Source of the DNA: an uncultured Tateyamaria sp.
Lineage (GTDB): Bacteria > Pseudomonadota > Alphaproteobacteria > Rhodobacterales > Rhodobacteraceae
Direction: 5' to 3'
Assembly: GCF_947488715.1 (NCBI RefSeq)
Contig: NZ_CANLAG010000002.1
Location: 620,001-684,000 of the forward strand
DNA length: 64,000 nt
Position numbers and translations under genes: made by a program. The notes under the pieces are model-generated. The model ran no database searches. It was given only the letters and a program-made list of their open reading frames with translations, and was not told the origin of the DNA. Positions 55,180 to 63,264 of this stretch are shown here, in pieces. Position 1 is the first letter of the stretch. Each line of letters begins with the position of its first letter.

Positions 55180-56211
55180 CTATTTCGTGCTGCCGCGAAA
55201 AGTCAGATCGACCTGAACGGACACCAATTTGCGACTCGCATCCGAGTCACGCGACAGCAATTCGCCAATCAGTTTTCCGGTCTCCCGTCCGATGGTCTTG
55301 GGATCGACGGACACGGTTGAGATCGGTGGCATGGCGAACCGCGACACCTCGAAATTGCCAAAACCTGCAACACCAATGTCGCCGGGCACGTTGCGACCAA
55401 ATGCGGGCATGGCCGACAGCACGCCAAAGGCTGGTGCATCCGACACACAGAACACGCAGTCGGTGTCTGGAAAAGTCTCGAACAATCGGTTGGTCGCGGC
55501 AGCGCCATCCTCAATCGACAGAGGCGGTTTGCCGATTTTCAGCACCCGGTCCGTTGGCAGACCCGCTTCGGTCATGGCATCGACATACCCTTTGCGCCGC
55601 GCCGCGCCACGGGTCCAGTCGTCATCCGCCTCACCCAGAAAGGTGATGTTCCGGTATCCTTTAGCGATCAAGGCACGGGTCATATCGGCCGCCGCCTGCC
55701 TGTTGGAAAACCCGATTGTATGGCCAATCGGGTCGTCTGGCCGTTCCCACAGCTCAATCACAGGGACATGCGCATCGCTGAGCAATGCGACCGTGCGGTC
55801 CGAATGCCCGTCATAAGACAGAACAATCGCCTCTGGTCGGCGTTTCAGCATGTCCTCGACCAGCTGTTCTTCGCGCTCAATCGAATAGTCGGTGTGTCCC
55901 AACAGGATTTGCTGGCCAAATTGCTCCAACTCTTCGGTCAACGCCTGGACGGTTTCGGCAAAGTGAAGGTTGTTCAGAGACGGCACCAGTACGGCCACGA
56001 ACCCAGAGCGTTTGGTGCTGAGACTGCCCGCCATGTGGTCGGGGACATAGTTCATGTCCCGCACAACCTTTAGGATCCGTTCGCGCGTATCCTGGGAAAT
56101 AGGGCTGTCTTTTTTCAACGCCCGGCTCACGGTCATCCGCGAGACACCGGCGGCGCGGGCGACATCCCGCATGGTCACGGGGCCGGAAGGTTTTGTGGGG
56201 GCTTGGGCCAT
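55180..56211 (-). CDS. LacI-family transcriptional repressor of the CUT1/gnd regulon
   Basis: A ~343-residue regulator. The helix-turn-helix and hinge read TMRDVARAAGVSRMTVSRAL and HMAGSLSTKRSG; a periplasmic-binding-protein-like effector domain follows (FVAVLVPSLNNLHFAETVQA). The ATG at 56211 is preferred: the longer frame begins with GTG at 56277 without a ribosome site and would cover an operator at 56223-56236. It likely represses the CUT1 operon, gnd, the GlcG-like gene and itself, with a sugar or sugar phosphate as inducer. GntR-type LacI proteins that bind gluconate are similar. Confidence 0.9.
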   Translation of the reverse strand: MAQAPTKPSGPVTMRDVARAAGVSRMTVSRALKKDSPISQDTRERILKVVRDMNYVPDHMAGSLSTKRSGFVAVLVPSLNNLHFAETVQALTEELEQFGQQILLGHTDYSIEREEQLVEDMLKRRPEAIVLSYDGHSDRTVALLSDAHVPVIELWERPDDPIGHTIGFSNRQAAADMTRALIAKGYRNITFLGEADDDWTRGAARRKGYVDAMTEAGLPTDRVLKIGKPPLSIEDGAAATNRLFETFPDTDCVFCVSDAPAFGVLSAMPAFGRNVPGDIGVAGFGNFEVSRFAMPPISTVSVDPKTIGRETGKLIGELLSRDSDASRKLVSVQVDLTFRGSTK

Positions 56212-56222
56212 ATCACGCAGGG

Positions 56223-56236
56223 TGTTCGCGGTAACA
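56223..56236. promoter_or_regulatory. Candidate autoregulatory operator before lacI
   Basis: TGTTCGCGGTAACA differs at two positions from TGTTACCGGTAACA and ends 12 bases before the lacI ATG. The position would allow self-repression. It is the weakest member of the operator set. Confidence 0.45.
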
Positions 56237-56263
56237 ATGCGCGTCAAGGCCTTTGTCAGGGAA

Positions 56264-56293
56264 ATGGGCGCAAACACACAGGAATGCGCCCAT
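56264..56293 (-). terminator. Stem-loop after the LuxP-like binding-protein gene
   Basis: ATGGGCGCA and TGCGCCCAT form a perfect 9-bp stem with a 12-base loop, ten bases after the stop. The trailing T-run is weak. It probably ends the CUT2 block before lacI. Confidence 0.6.
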
Positions 56294-56302
56294 AAACCAA
56301 AG

Positions 56303-57448
56303 TTAGCGTTTCAGCGCGCCAACACCGGAGAAGCGGAATGCCTCTTGTTCCAGAGCGTCGATTTCCTCGGCGCTCATCTGATCATGGGCGACCGTGATCC
56401 GACCCAGGAAGACGAAGGGCAGTTCGTCTGCGCGGTCTTCAAGATCAGCCTTGATCGCTTCGGCTGTTGCCGCGCCCACGTCATCACCCATGCGCATGGG
56501 TGTGGCGTCCAGCTCGCCGCGGCGGATGGCGTCCAGTTCCAGCCCTGTGCCGCCCCAACCGGTCGAGAAGATCTCTTTCTCTTTGCCGACGGACACTTGT
56601 GCCTCAACGCTGCCCATCGCCATGGCGGTGTTGGCGTTGTGGATGATCGTAGCCTCTGGATAGGATTGCAGGATCAGCGATGTGCCGGCAAAGCCGCCTT
56701 CGCGCTGATACTCACCGTAGTGTTCATAGACGGTGTTCCAGCCTGCTTTTTCCTCGACGCATGCTTTGAAATCGCCCGAGCGCTGGTTGTCGGTGATACC
56801 CGGAATACCCCGGTTCATCGCCATTGTGACGCCTTCGCCCAGACGACCGATCATATAGTCGCACATGGTCAACGCACCCGCAGCAGACGAGAAGTCGAAC
56901 CATGCCGCTGGCTGGTGTTCAAGATCCTTGAGCGGAGTGTGGAAGGCCCAGACATAGGTGGTCAGATCGTCGGTTTCTGCCGCCAGTTTGGAAATGTTGT
57001 CTGCCTGAATGGCCAGTTCCGAGGGGCCAAAGACGACATAGTCATAGACGTCCTTGTCCAGCACCACTTGGTTGGCATAGGTCGTTTGCAACGAATGTTC
57101 GACCTGACGCGATGCGAATTCGGTTGTTTCATACTCGATGCCCAACTGATCCAAACGCTTGGTCATGGCCAGATAGTTGCGGGCCCAGAAGTCCGAAGTG
57201 TCCGACGACGGATAGATCAAAGCGATCTGGATCGGCGCGTCTTGCGAGCCGCTGAATTTCACAGCGTCGCTGCCGACGACCGCTTGCATGGCCTCCAGCT
57301 TGCCTTCGGCATTCACCTCAAGCGGCACCCAGTAGTCGCGATCTTCGATACCGGGCAGTTCCTTCAGCGGCAGGGTCGCATGGCCATCTGCCAGTGCCAT
57401 GCCTGTCATCGCTGTTGCCACGAGGGCTGTGGTTGCTAAAAGTCTCAT
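56303..57448 (-). CDS. LuxP-like periplasmic binding protein encoded with an ABC transporter
   Basis: A 381-residue secreted protein (signal ALVATAMTGMALA) of the sugar-binding type. It resembles LuxP, the autoinducer-2 receptor of Vibrio: SDFWARNYLAMTKRLDQL against LuxP's SDYWVRN..., STGWGGTGLELDAIRRGELD, and PMRMGDDVGAATAEAIKADL. From recalled LuxP residues, equivalents of Ser79, Trp82, Arg215, Thr266, Trp289 and Arg310 appear kept, while Gln77, Asn159 and Asp267 look changed to Asp, Ala and Ala. No LuxQ-type kinase is present; a CUT2 permease and a single-domain ATPase precede it. A related furanose sugar ligand is equally possible. Confidence 0.78.
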   Translation of the reverse strand: MRLLATTALVATAMTGMALADGHATLPLKELPGIEDRDYWVPLEVNAEGKLEAMQAVVGSDAVKFSGSQDAPIQIALIYPSSDTSDFWARNYLAMTKRLDQLGIEYETTEFASRQVEHSLQTTYANQVVLDKDVYDYVVFGPSELAIQADNISKLAAETDDLTTYVWAFHTPLKDLEHQPAAWFDFSSAAGALTMCDYMIGRLGEGVTMAMNRGIPGITDNQRSGDFKACVEEKAGWNTVYEHYGEYQREGGFAGTSLILQSYPEATIIHNANTAMAMGSVEAQVSVGKEKEIFSTGWGGTGLELDAIRRGELDATPMRMGDDVGAATAEAIKADLEDRADELPFVFLGRITVAHDQMSAEEIDALEQEAFRFSGVGALKR

Positions 57449-57473
57449 CTTGGTTCCTCCCTTTGCAATGAGA

Positions 57474-57523
57474 GCGGGGCCATCGGCCGGGTCGAGGCTG
57501 CACCCTCGGCCTGGCCACCCCGC
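57474..57523 (-). other. Long intercistronic stem-loop before the LuxP-like gene
   Basis: An outer stem GCGGGG/CCCCGC (57474-57479 and 57518-57523) encloses a 13-bp inner stem with two G-T pairs (57485-57497 with 57504-57516) and a six-base loop. It fills most of the 85-bp gap between the permease stop and the binding-protein start. It may stabilise the downstream message. Confidence 0.6.
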
Positions 57524-57533
57524 ATTTGGCCGT

Positions 57534-58661
57534 TTACCCGCTGTTCACGGTGTCCCCGGCAAAGACGCCGCCGATTGCAAGCAAGGCAATCAACACGCCG
57601 ATCAGAAGTGCGGAAAAGCGCACGAGTTTCTGACCTTCCGCGGTTTTGAGGTCGGCAAACCAGCCGCCCCCGCCATCGCGATCTTTCTTTTGAATCCAGG
57701 CATAAAGCGCCACCGAGCTGATAATCACAAAGCCCGACGCCACTGGCTGCCAGAAGAATTCAATCCGCAGTGTCACCAGTGCGTTCAGCATCATGGCGAG
57801 CAGCAACACGCCCGAGAACGATCCGATGATGGATGCGCGCCCACCAAACAGCGATGTGCCCCCAACAACCACCGCCGCAATGACGTGCAGGTTAAAGAAT
57901 GGCGCCATCGTTGCCTGAATGGCGTTCTGTTTGCCGGTCAGCATCAGACCGGCCAGCGCCGCACAGGCACCACACAGCACATAGGCATAGACCTTGTGAC
58001 GTTTCACGCCGATGCCGGTAAGCTCCGCCGATTCCGGGCTGGACCCGATGGCGACGGTGTAGCGGCCAAAATGCGTGCGTTGCAGGATGTAGTAGCCTGC
58101 GATCATCGTCAGAATCCCGATCACGGCAGGCGTGGGGATAAAGAACGGCGTTTGACCGCGCCCCATTTCCGTCAACACGTCCGGAAAGCGTGCCAGAACC
58201 AGACCCTTGGCCAAGAGCAGCGCGAGGCCCTTGTAAACCAGATCCATCGCCAGCGTCCCGATCAGATCGGGTACGTTCAGGCGCGTGATGATCAGACCGT
58301 TGATCAGGCCCAGAAGCGCGCCAATCGACAACGCAATCGGAATGCCGACATAGATCGAGAACCCGAATTGCTTGACCAGAAACGCCATGATGATGGCCGA
58401 CAGAACGGCAACCGATCCGACGGACAAGTCAATGCCGCGCTGGGTGATGACAAAGGTCATCGCCATCGCCATCGGCATATAAAGGGCGGCGTCCTGCAGG
58501 ATCAGTTCAAGGTTGCTGATCCGGTAGAACCGATCAGGCGAGGCCACGGCCATGAACAGGAAAATGGCGGCAATCATCGCCATCGGCGCGATGACAGCCA
58601 TATACGGCTCAAGCCGTTCGCTCAGCGGCGGCTTATAGTCTGCGTCAACTGCGGTGTTCAT
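57534..58661 (-). CDS. CUT2 ABC transporter permease (RbsC-type)
   Basis: A 375-residue permease with about ten membrane helices and the CUT2 patterns MTFVITQRGIDLSVGSVAVL, LINGLIITRLNVPDLIGTLA and VVVGGTSLFGGRASIIGSFS. A C-terminal segment after a WIQKKDRDGGGGWF linker adds one more helix. The ATG at 58661 follows AAGGAGGA and overlaps the ATPase stop. It should form a transporter with the neighbouring ATPase and the LuxP-like protein. Confidence 0.9.
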   Translation of the reverse strand: MNTAVDADYKPPLSERLEPYMAVIAPMAMIAAIFLFMAVASPDRFYRISNLELILQDAALYMPMAMAMTFVITQRGIDLSVGSVAVLSAIIMAFLVKQFGFSIYVGIPIALSIGALLGLINGLIITRLNVPDLIGTLAMDLVYKGLALLLAKGLVLARFPDVLTEMGRGQTPFFIPTPAVIGILTMIAGYYILQRTHFGRYTVAIGSSPESAELTGIGVKRHKVYAYVLCGACAALAGLMLTGKQNAIQATMAPFFNLHVIAAVVVGGTSLFGGRASIIGSFSGVLLLAMMLNALVTLRIEFFWQPVASGFVIISSVALYAWIQKKDRDGGGGWFADLKTAEGQKLVRFSALLIGVLIALLAIGGVFAGDTVNSG

Positions 58662-59419
58662 GCTGCGTCCTCCTTGGCGCCAACGATCATGCCCAGCACT
58701 TCCTGGGTCGAGCTGTCTGCTGTCAGCACCACGCCAACGCATTGGCCCCGGCGCTGCACGTGAACGCGGTCGGCGACTTCGAACACGTCATCCAGCGAGT
58801 GGCTGATCAGGATCACGGCGAGGCCCTGGGCCTTGAGCGCCTTGATCAGTTTCAGGGTGCGCGCTGTTTCCTGCGGACCCAGGGCGGCGGTGGGTTCGTC
58901 CATCACCAGCACCCGAAGGCCCTCGTGATACACGGCGCGCGCAATGGCCACGGCCTGACGCTGCCCGCCCGACAGGCTGTCGGTGGGGGCGTCCAGTGAT
59001 TTCAGACGCACGCCAAGGCGTTCCATCAGGACCCGCTCGGTCTCGGACCGCATCTTTTTGTTGTCGAGCACGGTGATGCCGAACACTTTTTTGGTCAGCT
59101 CATTGCCCAGAAACATGTTGGCCGCAGGATCAAGGTGATCGGCCAGCGCAAGTGTCTGATAGACCGCGTCAATGCCCGCTCTGGCGGCATCTGCGTGGTT
59201 GGAAAATTCGATCTTTTGCCCGTCGAGGTAAATGTCGCCCTCGGTCGGTTGGTAAACGCCTGTCAGCACTTTGATCAGGGTCGACTTGCCGGCGCCGTTG
59301 TCGCCCACGATGGCGAGCACCTCGCCTGCATATGCCGACAGGTCGACGCCCGCCAATGCGGTGACCCCGCCGAACCGTTTTGTGATGCCCGTCATCTGGA
59401 CAAGGGGTGTCTCTTGCAT
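58658..59419 (-). CDS. CUT2 ABC transporter ATP-binding protein, single-domain
   Basis: A 253-residue ATPase: Walker A GDNGAGKSTLIK, signature LSGGQRQAVAIARA, Walker B VLVMDEPTAALGP, then an H-loop in ILISHSLDDVFEVADRV. It has only one nucleotide-binding domain, whereas classical RbsA proteins have two; single-domain forms (FrcA-like) are known in Alphaproteobacteria. GGAGG precedes the ATG at 59419. The stop overlaps the permease start. Confidence 0.9.
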   Translation of the reverse strand: MQETPLVQMTGITKRFGGVTALAGVDLSAYAGEVLAIVGDNGAGKSTLIKVLTGVYQPTEGDIYLDGQKIEFSNHADAARAGIDAVYQTLALADHLDPAANMFLGNELTKKVFGITVLDNKKMRSETERVLMERLGVRLKSLDAPTDSLSGGQRQAVAIARAVYHEGLRVLVMDEPTAALGPQETARTLKLIKALKAQGLAVILISHSLDDVFEVADRVHVQRRGQCVGVVLTADSSTQEVLGMIVGAKEDAA

Positions 59420-59490
59420 GGCGTTATCCTCCGCCAACTCGGATGGGTGGCGCGGATTGTGCGCCGAAACTTTGGTCGTATCTGCAAAGT

Positions 59491-59523
59491 GCAGGGCCCC
59501 GAGCACTCACACCGGGACCCTGC
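59491..59523 (-). terminator. Intercistronic stem-loop after the first CUT2 binding-protein gene
   Basis: GCAGGG/CCCTGC (59491-59496 and 59518-59523), one mismatch, then CCCG/CGGG form an imperfect hairpin just after the binding-protein stop. No T-run. It is similar in position to hairpins after the other binding-protein genes here. Confidence 0.5.
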
Positions 59524-59533
59524 GGGGAGGACC

Positions 59534-60574
59534 CTATTTCCCCCAAATGGTCGCGTAAGCGTCGCGATAAGGGATGTCAGGGTCAAACGCGTTGCTGTCG
59601 CCCAGCTTGGCCAAACCTTCGGGTGTCACCAGTGCGGGCGATGTGATGTAGCCCGAGCAGGGTTCGCCCTGGATCGCACGGTTGAGCTCATCAACGAGCT
59701 GCCAGCCTTGCAGGTTCAGCGGCTCAGCCACTGTGATCGCCTGGTAGCCGTTCGACCGAATACGCTGGAACGCAGCTTCGGAACCGTCACCAGCAGACCC
59801 CGCTTGGGGACCGGCATCGGGCGACAGACCTGCGGCTGCCAGCGACGGCCCCATAAAGTCGAAATACAGGTCGTTGATCGCCAGCGCGTGTGTCCAGCTG
59901 TCACCGTATTTCTGCAACAGCGATGTGGTCAGCGGGCCCATACGTGTCGATGTATCGGCAATCGGCGTGTCCACATATTCAAGGACCTTGCCACCGGCGG
60001 CTTCCACGGTTTCCTTGAGGCGGTCTGCCTTGTCGATGGCGATCTGATAGGTGCTGTCGGTAAAGATGACGACACCGATGTCCTTGCCACCATCGTCAAT
60101 GGCCCACTCGGCGGCCACTTCGGAAACGGTCATCGCGTCGGTCGACACGTTGGAAAAGATCCCGCCGGGTGCATCGCAGCCGATTTTCGGACCAGAGTGC
60201 CACGCCACCATCGGAATATCCGAGGCAACAACACCTTCCAATGCGGCCTGCTGTTCCACGGCATCAAATCCGTTGATGATGATCCCGTCGGCCTTGAGCG
60301 CAAGCGCCTGACCGATTGCGGCTGTACGACCCTGAATGGAGCCCGCACCGTCCAGAACCCGCACGTCCCAGCCGATTTTGGCCGCGGCCTCTTCGACGCC
60401 GTTCGTGACGCCCAGGATGCCGCCGTTTTTCAGGTCACCGGCCACAACCACAATGGATTTGCCGTCTGCACCGGCGGGTCCTGTGGTGGGTCCGTCCCAA
60501 CCGTCGGCCAGAACCGGCAGGCTGGTGAGCATCGTTGTGGCCAAAAGCCCCGCAACAAATGTTCTCTTTTTCAT
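59534..60574 (-). CDS. CUT2 sugar ABC transporter substrate-binding protein
   Basis: A 346-residue secreted protein: signal peptide MKKRTFVAGLLATTMLTSLP, then the ribose-binding-type fold (VVVAGDLKNGGILGVTNGVE, ALALKADGIIINGFDAVEQQ, IAINDLYFDFMGPSLAAAG). The ATG at 60574 follows GGGAGGAA. It is not closely similar to the LuxP-like protein 2 kb away. The ligand is unknown; sugars or polyols fit. Confidence 0.88.
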   Translation of the reverse strand: MKKRTFVAGLLATTMLTSLPVLADGWDGPTTGPAGADGKSIVVVAGDLKNGGILGVTNGVEEAAAKIGWDVRVLDGAGSIQGRTAAIGQALALKADGIIINGFDAVEQQAALEGVVASDIPMVAWHSGPKIGCDAPGGIFSNVSTDAMTVSEVAAEWAIDDGGKDIGVVIFTDSTYQIAIDKADRLKETVEAAGGKVLEYVDTPIADTSTRMGPLTTSLLQKYGDSWTHALAINDLYFDFMGPSLAAAGLSPDAGPQAGSAGDGSEAAFQRIRSNGYQAITVAEPLNLQGWQLVDELNRAIQGEPCSGYITSPALVTPEGLAKLGDSNAFDPDIPYRDAYATIWGK

Positions 60575-60602
60575 GTGTCTTCCTCCCTTTGCAATTTCAG
60601 TC

Positions 60603-61625
60603 TCAGCGCTTGTCTGCACCTTTTTTGCGCTGAGCGTATCCCGCGATGCCGATGGCAATCAGCAGGGTTACTCCGTTGAACAGCGGCTCGACCCAGAAGG
60701 AGCCGCCGAATTGTTGAATGCCGGAAATGCCGACCGCCAGAATGGCCACACCCACGATGGTGCCCCAGACGTTGACGCGCCCCGGTTTGATGGTGGTTGA
60801 TCCAAGGAACGCACCCACAAGAGCCGGCAGCAGGAATTCCAGACCGACAGAGGCTTGTCCGATCCGCAATTTCGACGCCAGCAAGACCCCGGCCAGCGCC
60901 GTCATTGTGCCGCTCGCCACAAAGGCGCCGATCACGTATTTGCGGGTTGGAATACCGTTCAGTTGGGCCGCTTTTTGATTGGCGCCAATGGCATAGAGAT
61001 ACCGACCGATGGGCGTGTATTCGAGGATGATCCACATCACGACCGTGATCACCACGAGGTAATAGGCGGTGATGGGCAAGCCGAACACAAATGTGGTGTT
61101 GAGCGCGTAAAACCCGTCAGGCAACAGCCCCACCATCTGACGCCCGCCCGTGTGCCACAGCGCCAGCGCGTAGAGGACCGTGCCGGTGCCAAGCGTCGCG
61201 ATAAAACTGTCAATCTTGGCCACTTCGACCAGCAGACCGTTCAGGAAACCGGCTGCAGCACCCAGCACCAGAACCACGGCCACCGCGATGGGCCAGGGCA
61301 AGCCCAGCATGGTTTGCAGGCTGATGGCCAGAATATGCCACAGCACGATGCCATACCCGACAGTCAGGTCGATGCGACCAGCGGCCATTGGGATCATGGC
61401 CCCCAGGGACAAGAGCGCGATAATCGCTTTGTCCGAGATGATGGACCGCAGGTTCAGCATGGTCGGGAACGTGTTTGGCAACAGCACCGAGAACAGACCG
61501 ATCAGGAACACCGTCAGAATGACCAGACCATAGACCGGCAGGAAACGCATGATGCGCTTGCCCGTGCTCAGGCCCTTCAGTTCGGCGGAGGTCGGCTCCA
61601 GTGCGCCGGATTCAAGCGATTGCAT
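60603..61625 (-). CDS. CUT2 ABC transporter permease (RbsC-type, second system)
   Basis: A 340-residue permease with about nine to ten helices: LGAMIPMAAGRIDLTVGYGI, GAAAGFLNGLLVEVAKIDSF and a FLGSTTIKPGRVNVWGTIVG region. The 'RIDLTVG' variant of the usual GGIDLSVG motif is notable. It begins inside the ATPase gene's 3' end (14-bp overlap) and precedes the binding-protein gene by 28 bp. Confidence 0.9.
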   Translation of the reverse strand: MQSLESGALEPTSAELKGLSTGKRIMRFLPVYGLVILTVFLIGLFSVLLPNTFPTMLNLRSIISDKAIIALLSLGAMIPMAAGRIDLTVGYGIVLWHILAISLQTMLGLPWPIAVAVVLVLGAAAGFLNGLLVEVAKIDSFIATLGTGTVLYALALWHTGGRQMVGLLPDGFYALNTTFVFGLPITAYYLVVITVVMWIILEYTPIGRYLYAIGANQKAAQLNGIPTRKYVIGAFVASGTMTALAGVLLASKLRIGQASVGLEFLLPALVGAFLGSTTIKPGRVNVWGTIVGVAILAVGISGIQQFGGSFWVEPLFNGVTLLIAIGIAGYAQRKKGADKR

Positions 61626-63138
61626 CGACCGCGTTCCCTTCTGTCTTGATGTTTCCAGCCGAGGCCGACTGGATCAGATTTTCTGTCGTGAGACGCGTCC
61701 CGCTCAACTCGTCCACGATCGCCCCTTGGCTAAAGACGATTGCGCGGTGGCAGATGGTGGCGATTTCCTCAAAGTCCGTGGACATAATCAGGATCGCGAC
61801 ACCGTCGCCAAGGGCACGGTTCAACAACGCATAGATTTCAGATTTGGCGCCAACATCCACACCGGCGGTCGGGTCTTCGCAAATCAGCAGCTTGCGCTTG
61901 GTGGCGAGCCAACGGCCAATGACGACCTTTTGCTGGTTGCCGCCGGACAGCGCTTCGATGGCCAGTGTCGGATCGTTGGGCGAGAGGCCCAGCTCTGCGC
62001 CGATGATTGCGGCCTGTTCTGCTTCGACGCGCGGCGACAAGAGGTTCAGCAACTTGCGGCCAATGCCGTCGGGGTTAAGGAACGTGTTCTCGCGGATCGA
62101 CAGGCTCATGGCGACCGACTCTTCGGTCCGCTCCTTTGCGACCAGTCCGACCCCTGACCGCAACGCGCGTTGCGGCGACGACAGGTCCGGTTCTTCGCCC
62201 GCCAACTCGACCGTCCCGGTGTAAGGCACAAGGCCAAACAACGCGCGAGAGATCGCCTCGTGCCCTGCCCCGCGCAAGCCGACCAGACCCAGCACTTCGT
62301 TCTTCTGCAGGTCAAACTCCAGCGTCTGCATACCCGGCACTTCAAAATTTCGTACACTCAGCACAGGCGCGCCAATGGCGTCTGTCGCCTTGACCGTCTC
62401 GCGGGTTTTACGCCCAACAATCTTCTGAACCAATTCCTCTGGCGTGGTGTGGTCGATGTTGCGCACGCCAACCATCGAGCCGTCCCGCAACACAGCAACC
62501 CGGTCCGCAATCTGAAAGATCTCGTCCAGCCGGTGCGACACATAGATCATGCCAACACCGCGTTCGCGCAGTGGGCGCAGCGCTGTAAACAGCCGTTCCA
62601 CCTCATCCGCGGGCAAGGACGCCGTGGGCTCATCAAGCACCAGAAACTCGCTGTCCACCGCCAAGGCACGGGCAATCGCCACCAAAGACTTTTCAGTGCG
62701 GCTCAGGTCTTCGACGCGGGTGGTTGGATCGAAATCGCAATCCACTTTCTTGAGCGCCTCAACGGCAAAATGTTCGACGTCCCGCCATTGGATCAATCCG
62801 TTTTTGCGGGAAAAGCCCAAGGCCAGACTGATGTTTTCGGCGACCGTCATCCATTCGATCAGGCCAAGGTCCTGGTGGATAAACGCAACCTTTTGACGCT
62901 CACCAAACCCGGCCGGTTTGTGCTGATAAGGTTCGCCATCGATCAGGACCCGGCCACCGTCGGGCGTGTGAATCCCGCCCAGCACTTTGATCAAGGTCGA
63001 CTTGCCCGCGCCATTCTCCCCGAGCAAGGCAACGATCTCGCCCCGCCCCACGGTCAACGACACATCCTTGAGCGCGTAAGTCCCGCCAAAATGCTTGTCG
63101 ATGCTGTCAAAAAACAAACCCGTTTGCAGGTTTGGCAT
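61612..63138 (-). CDS. CUT2 ABC transporter ATPase with two nucleotide-binding domains (RbsA-type)
   Basis: A 508-residue tandem ATPase. The first domain has Walker A GENGAGKSTLIKV and Walker B FLVLDEPTASLP. The second has the degenerate P-loop GLRGAGHEAISRALFG usual in this family, and the signature LSGGNQQKVVIGRWL. GGGAGGA precedes the ATG. It is the first gene of the minus-strand CUT2 block; an operator-like repeat lies 41 bases upstream. Confidence 0.92.
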   Translation of the reverse strand: MPNLQTGLFFDSIDKHFGGTYALKDVSLTVGRGEIVALLGENGAGKSTLIKVLGGIHTPDGGRVLIDGEPYQHKPAGFGERQKVAFIHQDLGLIEWMTVAENISLALGFSRKNGLIQWRDVEHFAVEALKKVDCDFDPTTRVEDLSRTEKSLVAIARALAVDSEFLVLDEPTASLPADEVERLFTALRPLRERGVGMIYVSHRLDEIFQIADRVAVLRDGSMVGVRNIDHTTPEELVQKIVGRKTRETVKATDAIGAPVLSVRNFEVPGMQTLEFDLQKNEVLGLVGLRGAGHEAISRALFGLVPYTGTVELAGEEPDLSSPQRALRSGVGLVAKERTEESVAMSLSIRENTFLNPDGIGRKLLNLLSPRVEAEQAAIIGAELGLSPNDPTLAIEALSGGNQQKVVIGRWLATKRKLLICEDPTAGVDVGAKSEIYALLNRALGDGVAILIMSTDFEEIATICHRAIVFSQGAIVDELSGTRLTTENLIQSASAGNIKTEGNAVDAIA

Positions 63139-63178
63139 GGCGCGTCCTCCCAGACACAGGCCCCAACGTATCCGTTGA

Positions 63179-63190
63179 GTTACCCGTAAC
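63179..63190. promoter_or_regulatory. LacI-type operator candidate proximal to the CUT2 block
   Basis: GTTACCCGTAAC, arms GTTAC/GTAAC about a CC centre. The surrounding 15-mer AGTTACCCGTAACGT recurs 57 bp away in the same orientation. It is 41 bases before the ATPase start. Confidence 0.65.
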
Positions 63191-63235
63191 GTTACGCTAG
63201 CATCACGTCAGAGCGCGCGCTCTGTCAAGGCTTAA

Positions 63236-63247
63236 GTTACCCGTAAC
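63236..63247. promoter_or_regulatory. LacI-type operator candidate proximal to the divergent lacI gene
   Basis: A second GTTACCCGTAAC, within the repeated 15-mer at 63235-63249. It ends 18 bases before the lacI GTG. Paired with the site at 63179 it could support looping or dual control. Confidence 0.65.
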
Positions 63248-63264
63248 GTAAGATGGCGTGAAAC

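Noticed and set aside
56212-56277. N-terminal extension of the LacI protein from GTG 56277
   Set aside because: No ribosome-binding site; the extension would run over an operator-like site, and the family starts near the ATG at 56211.
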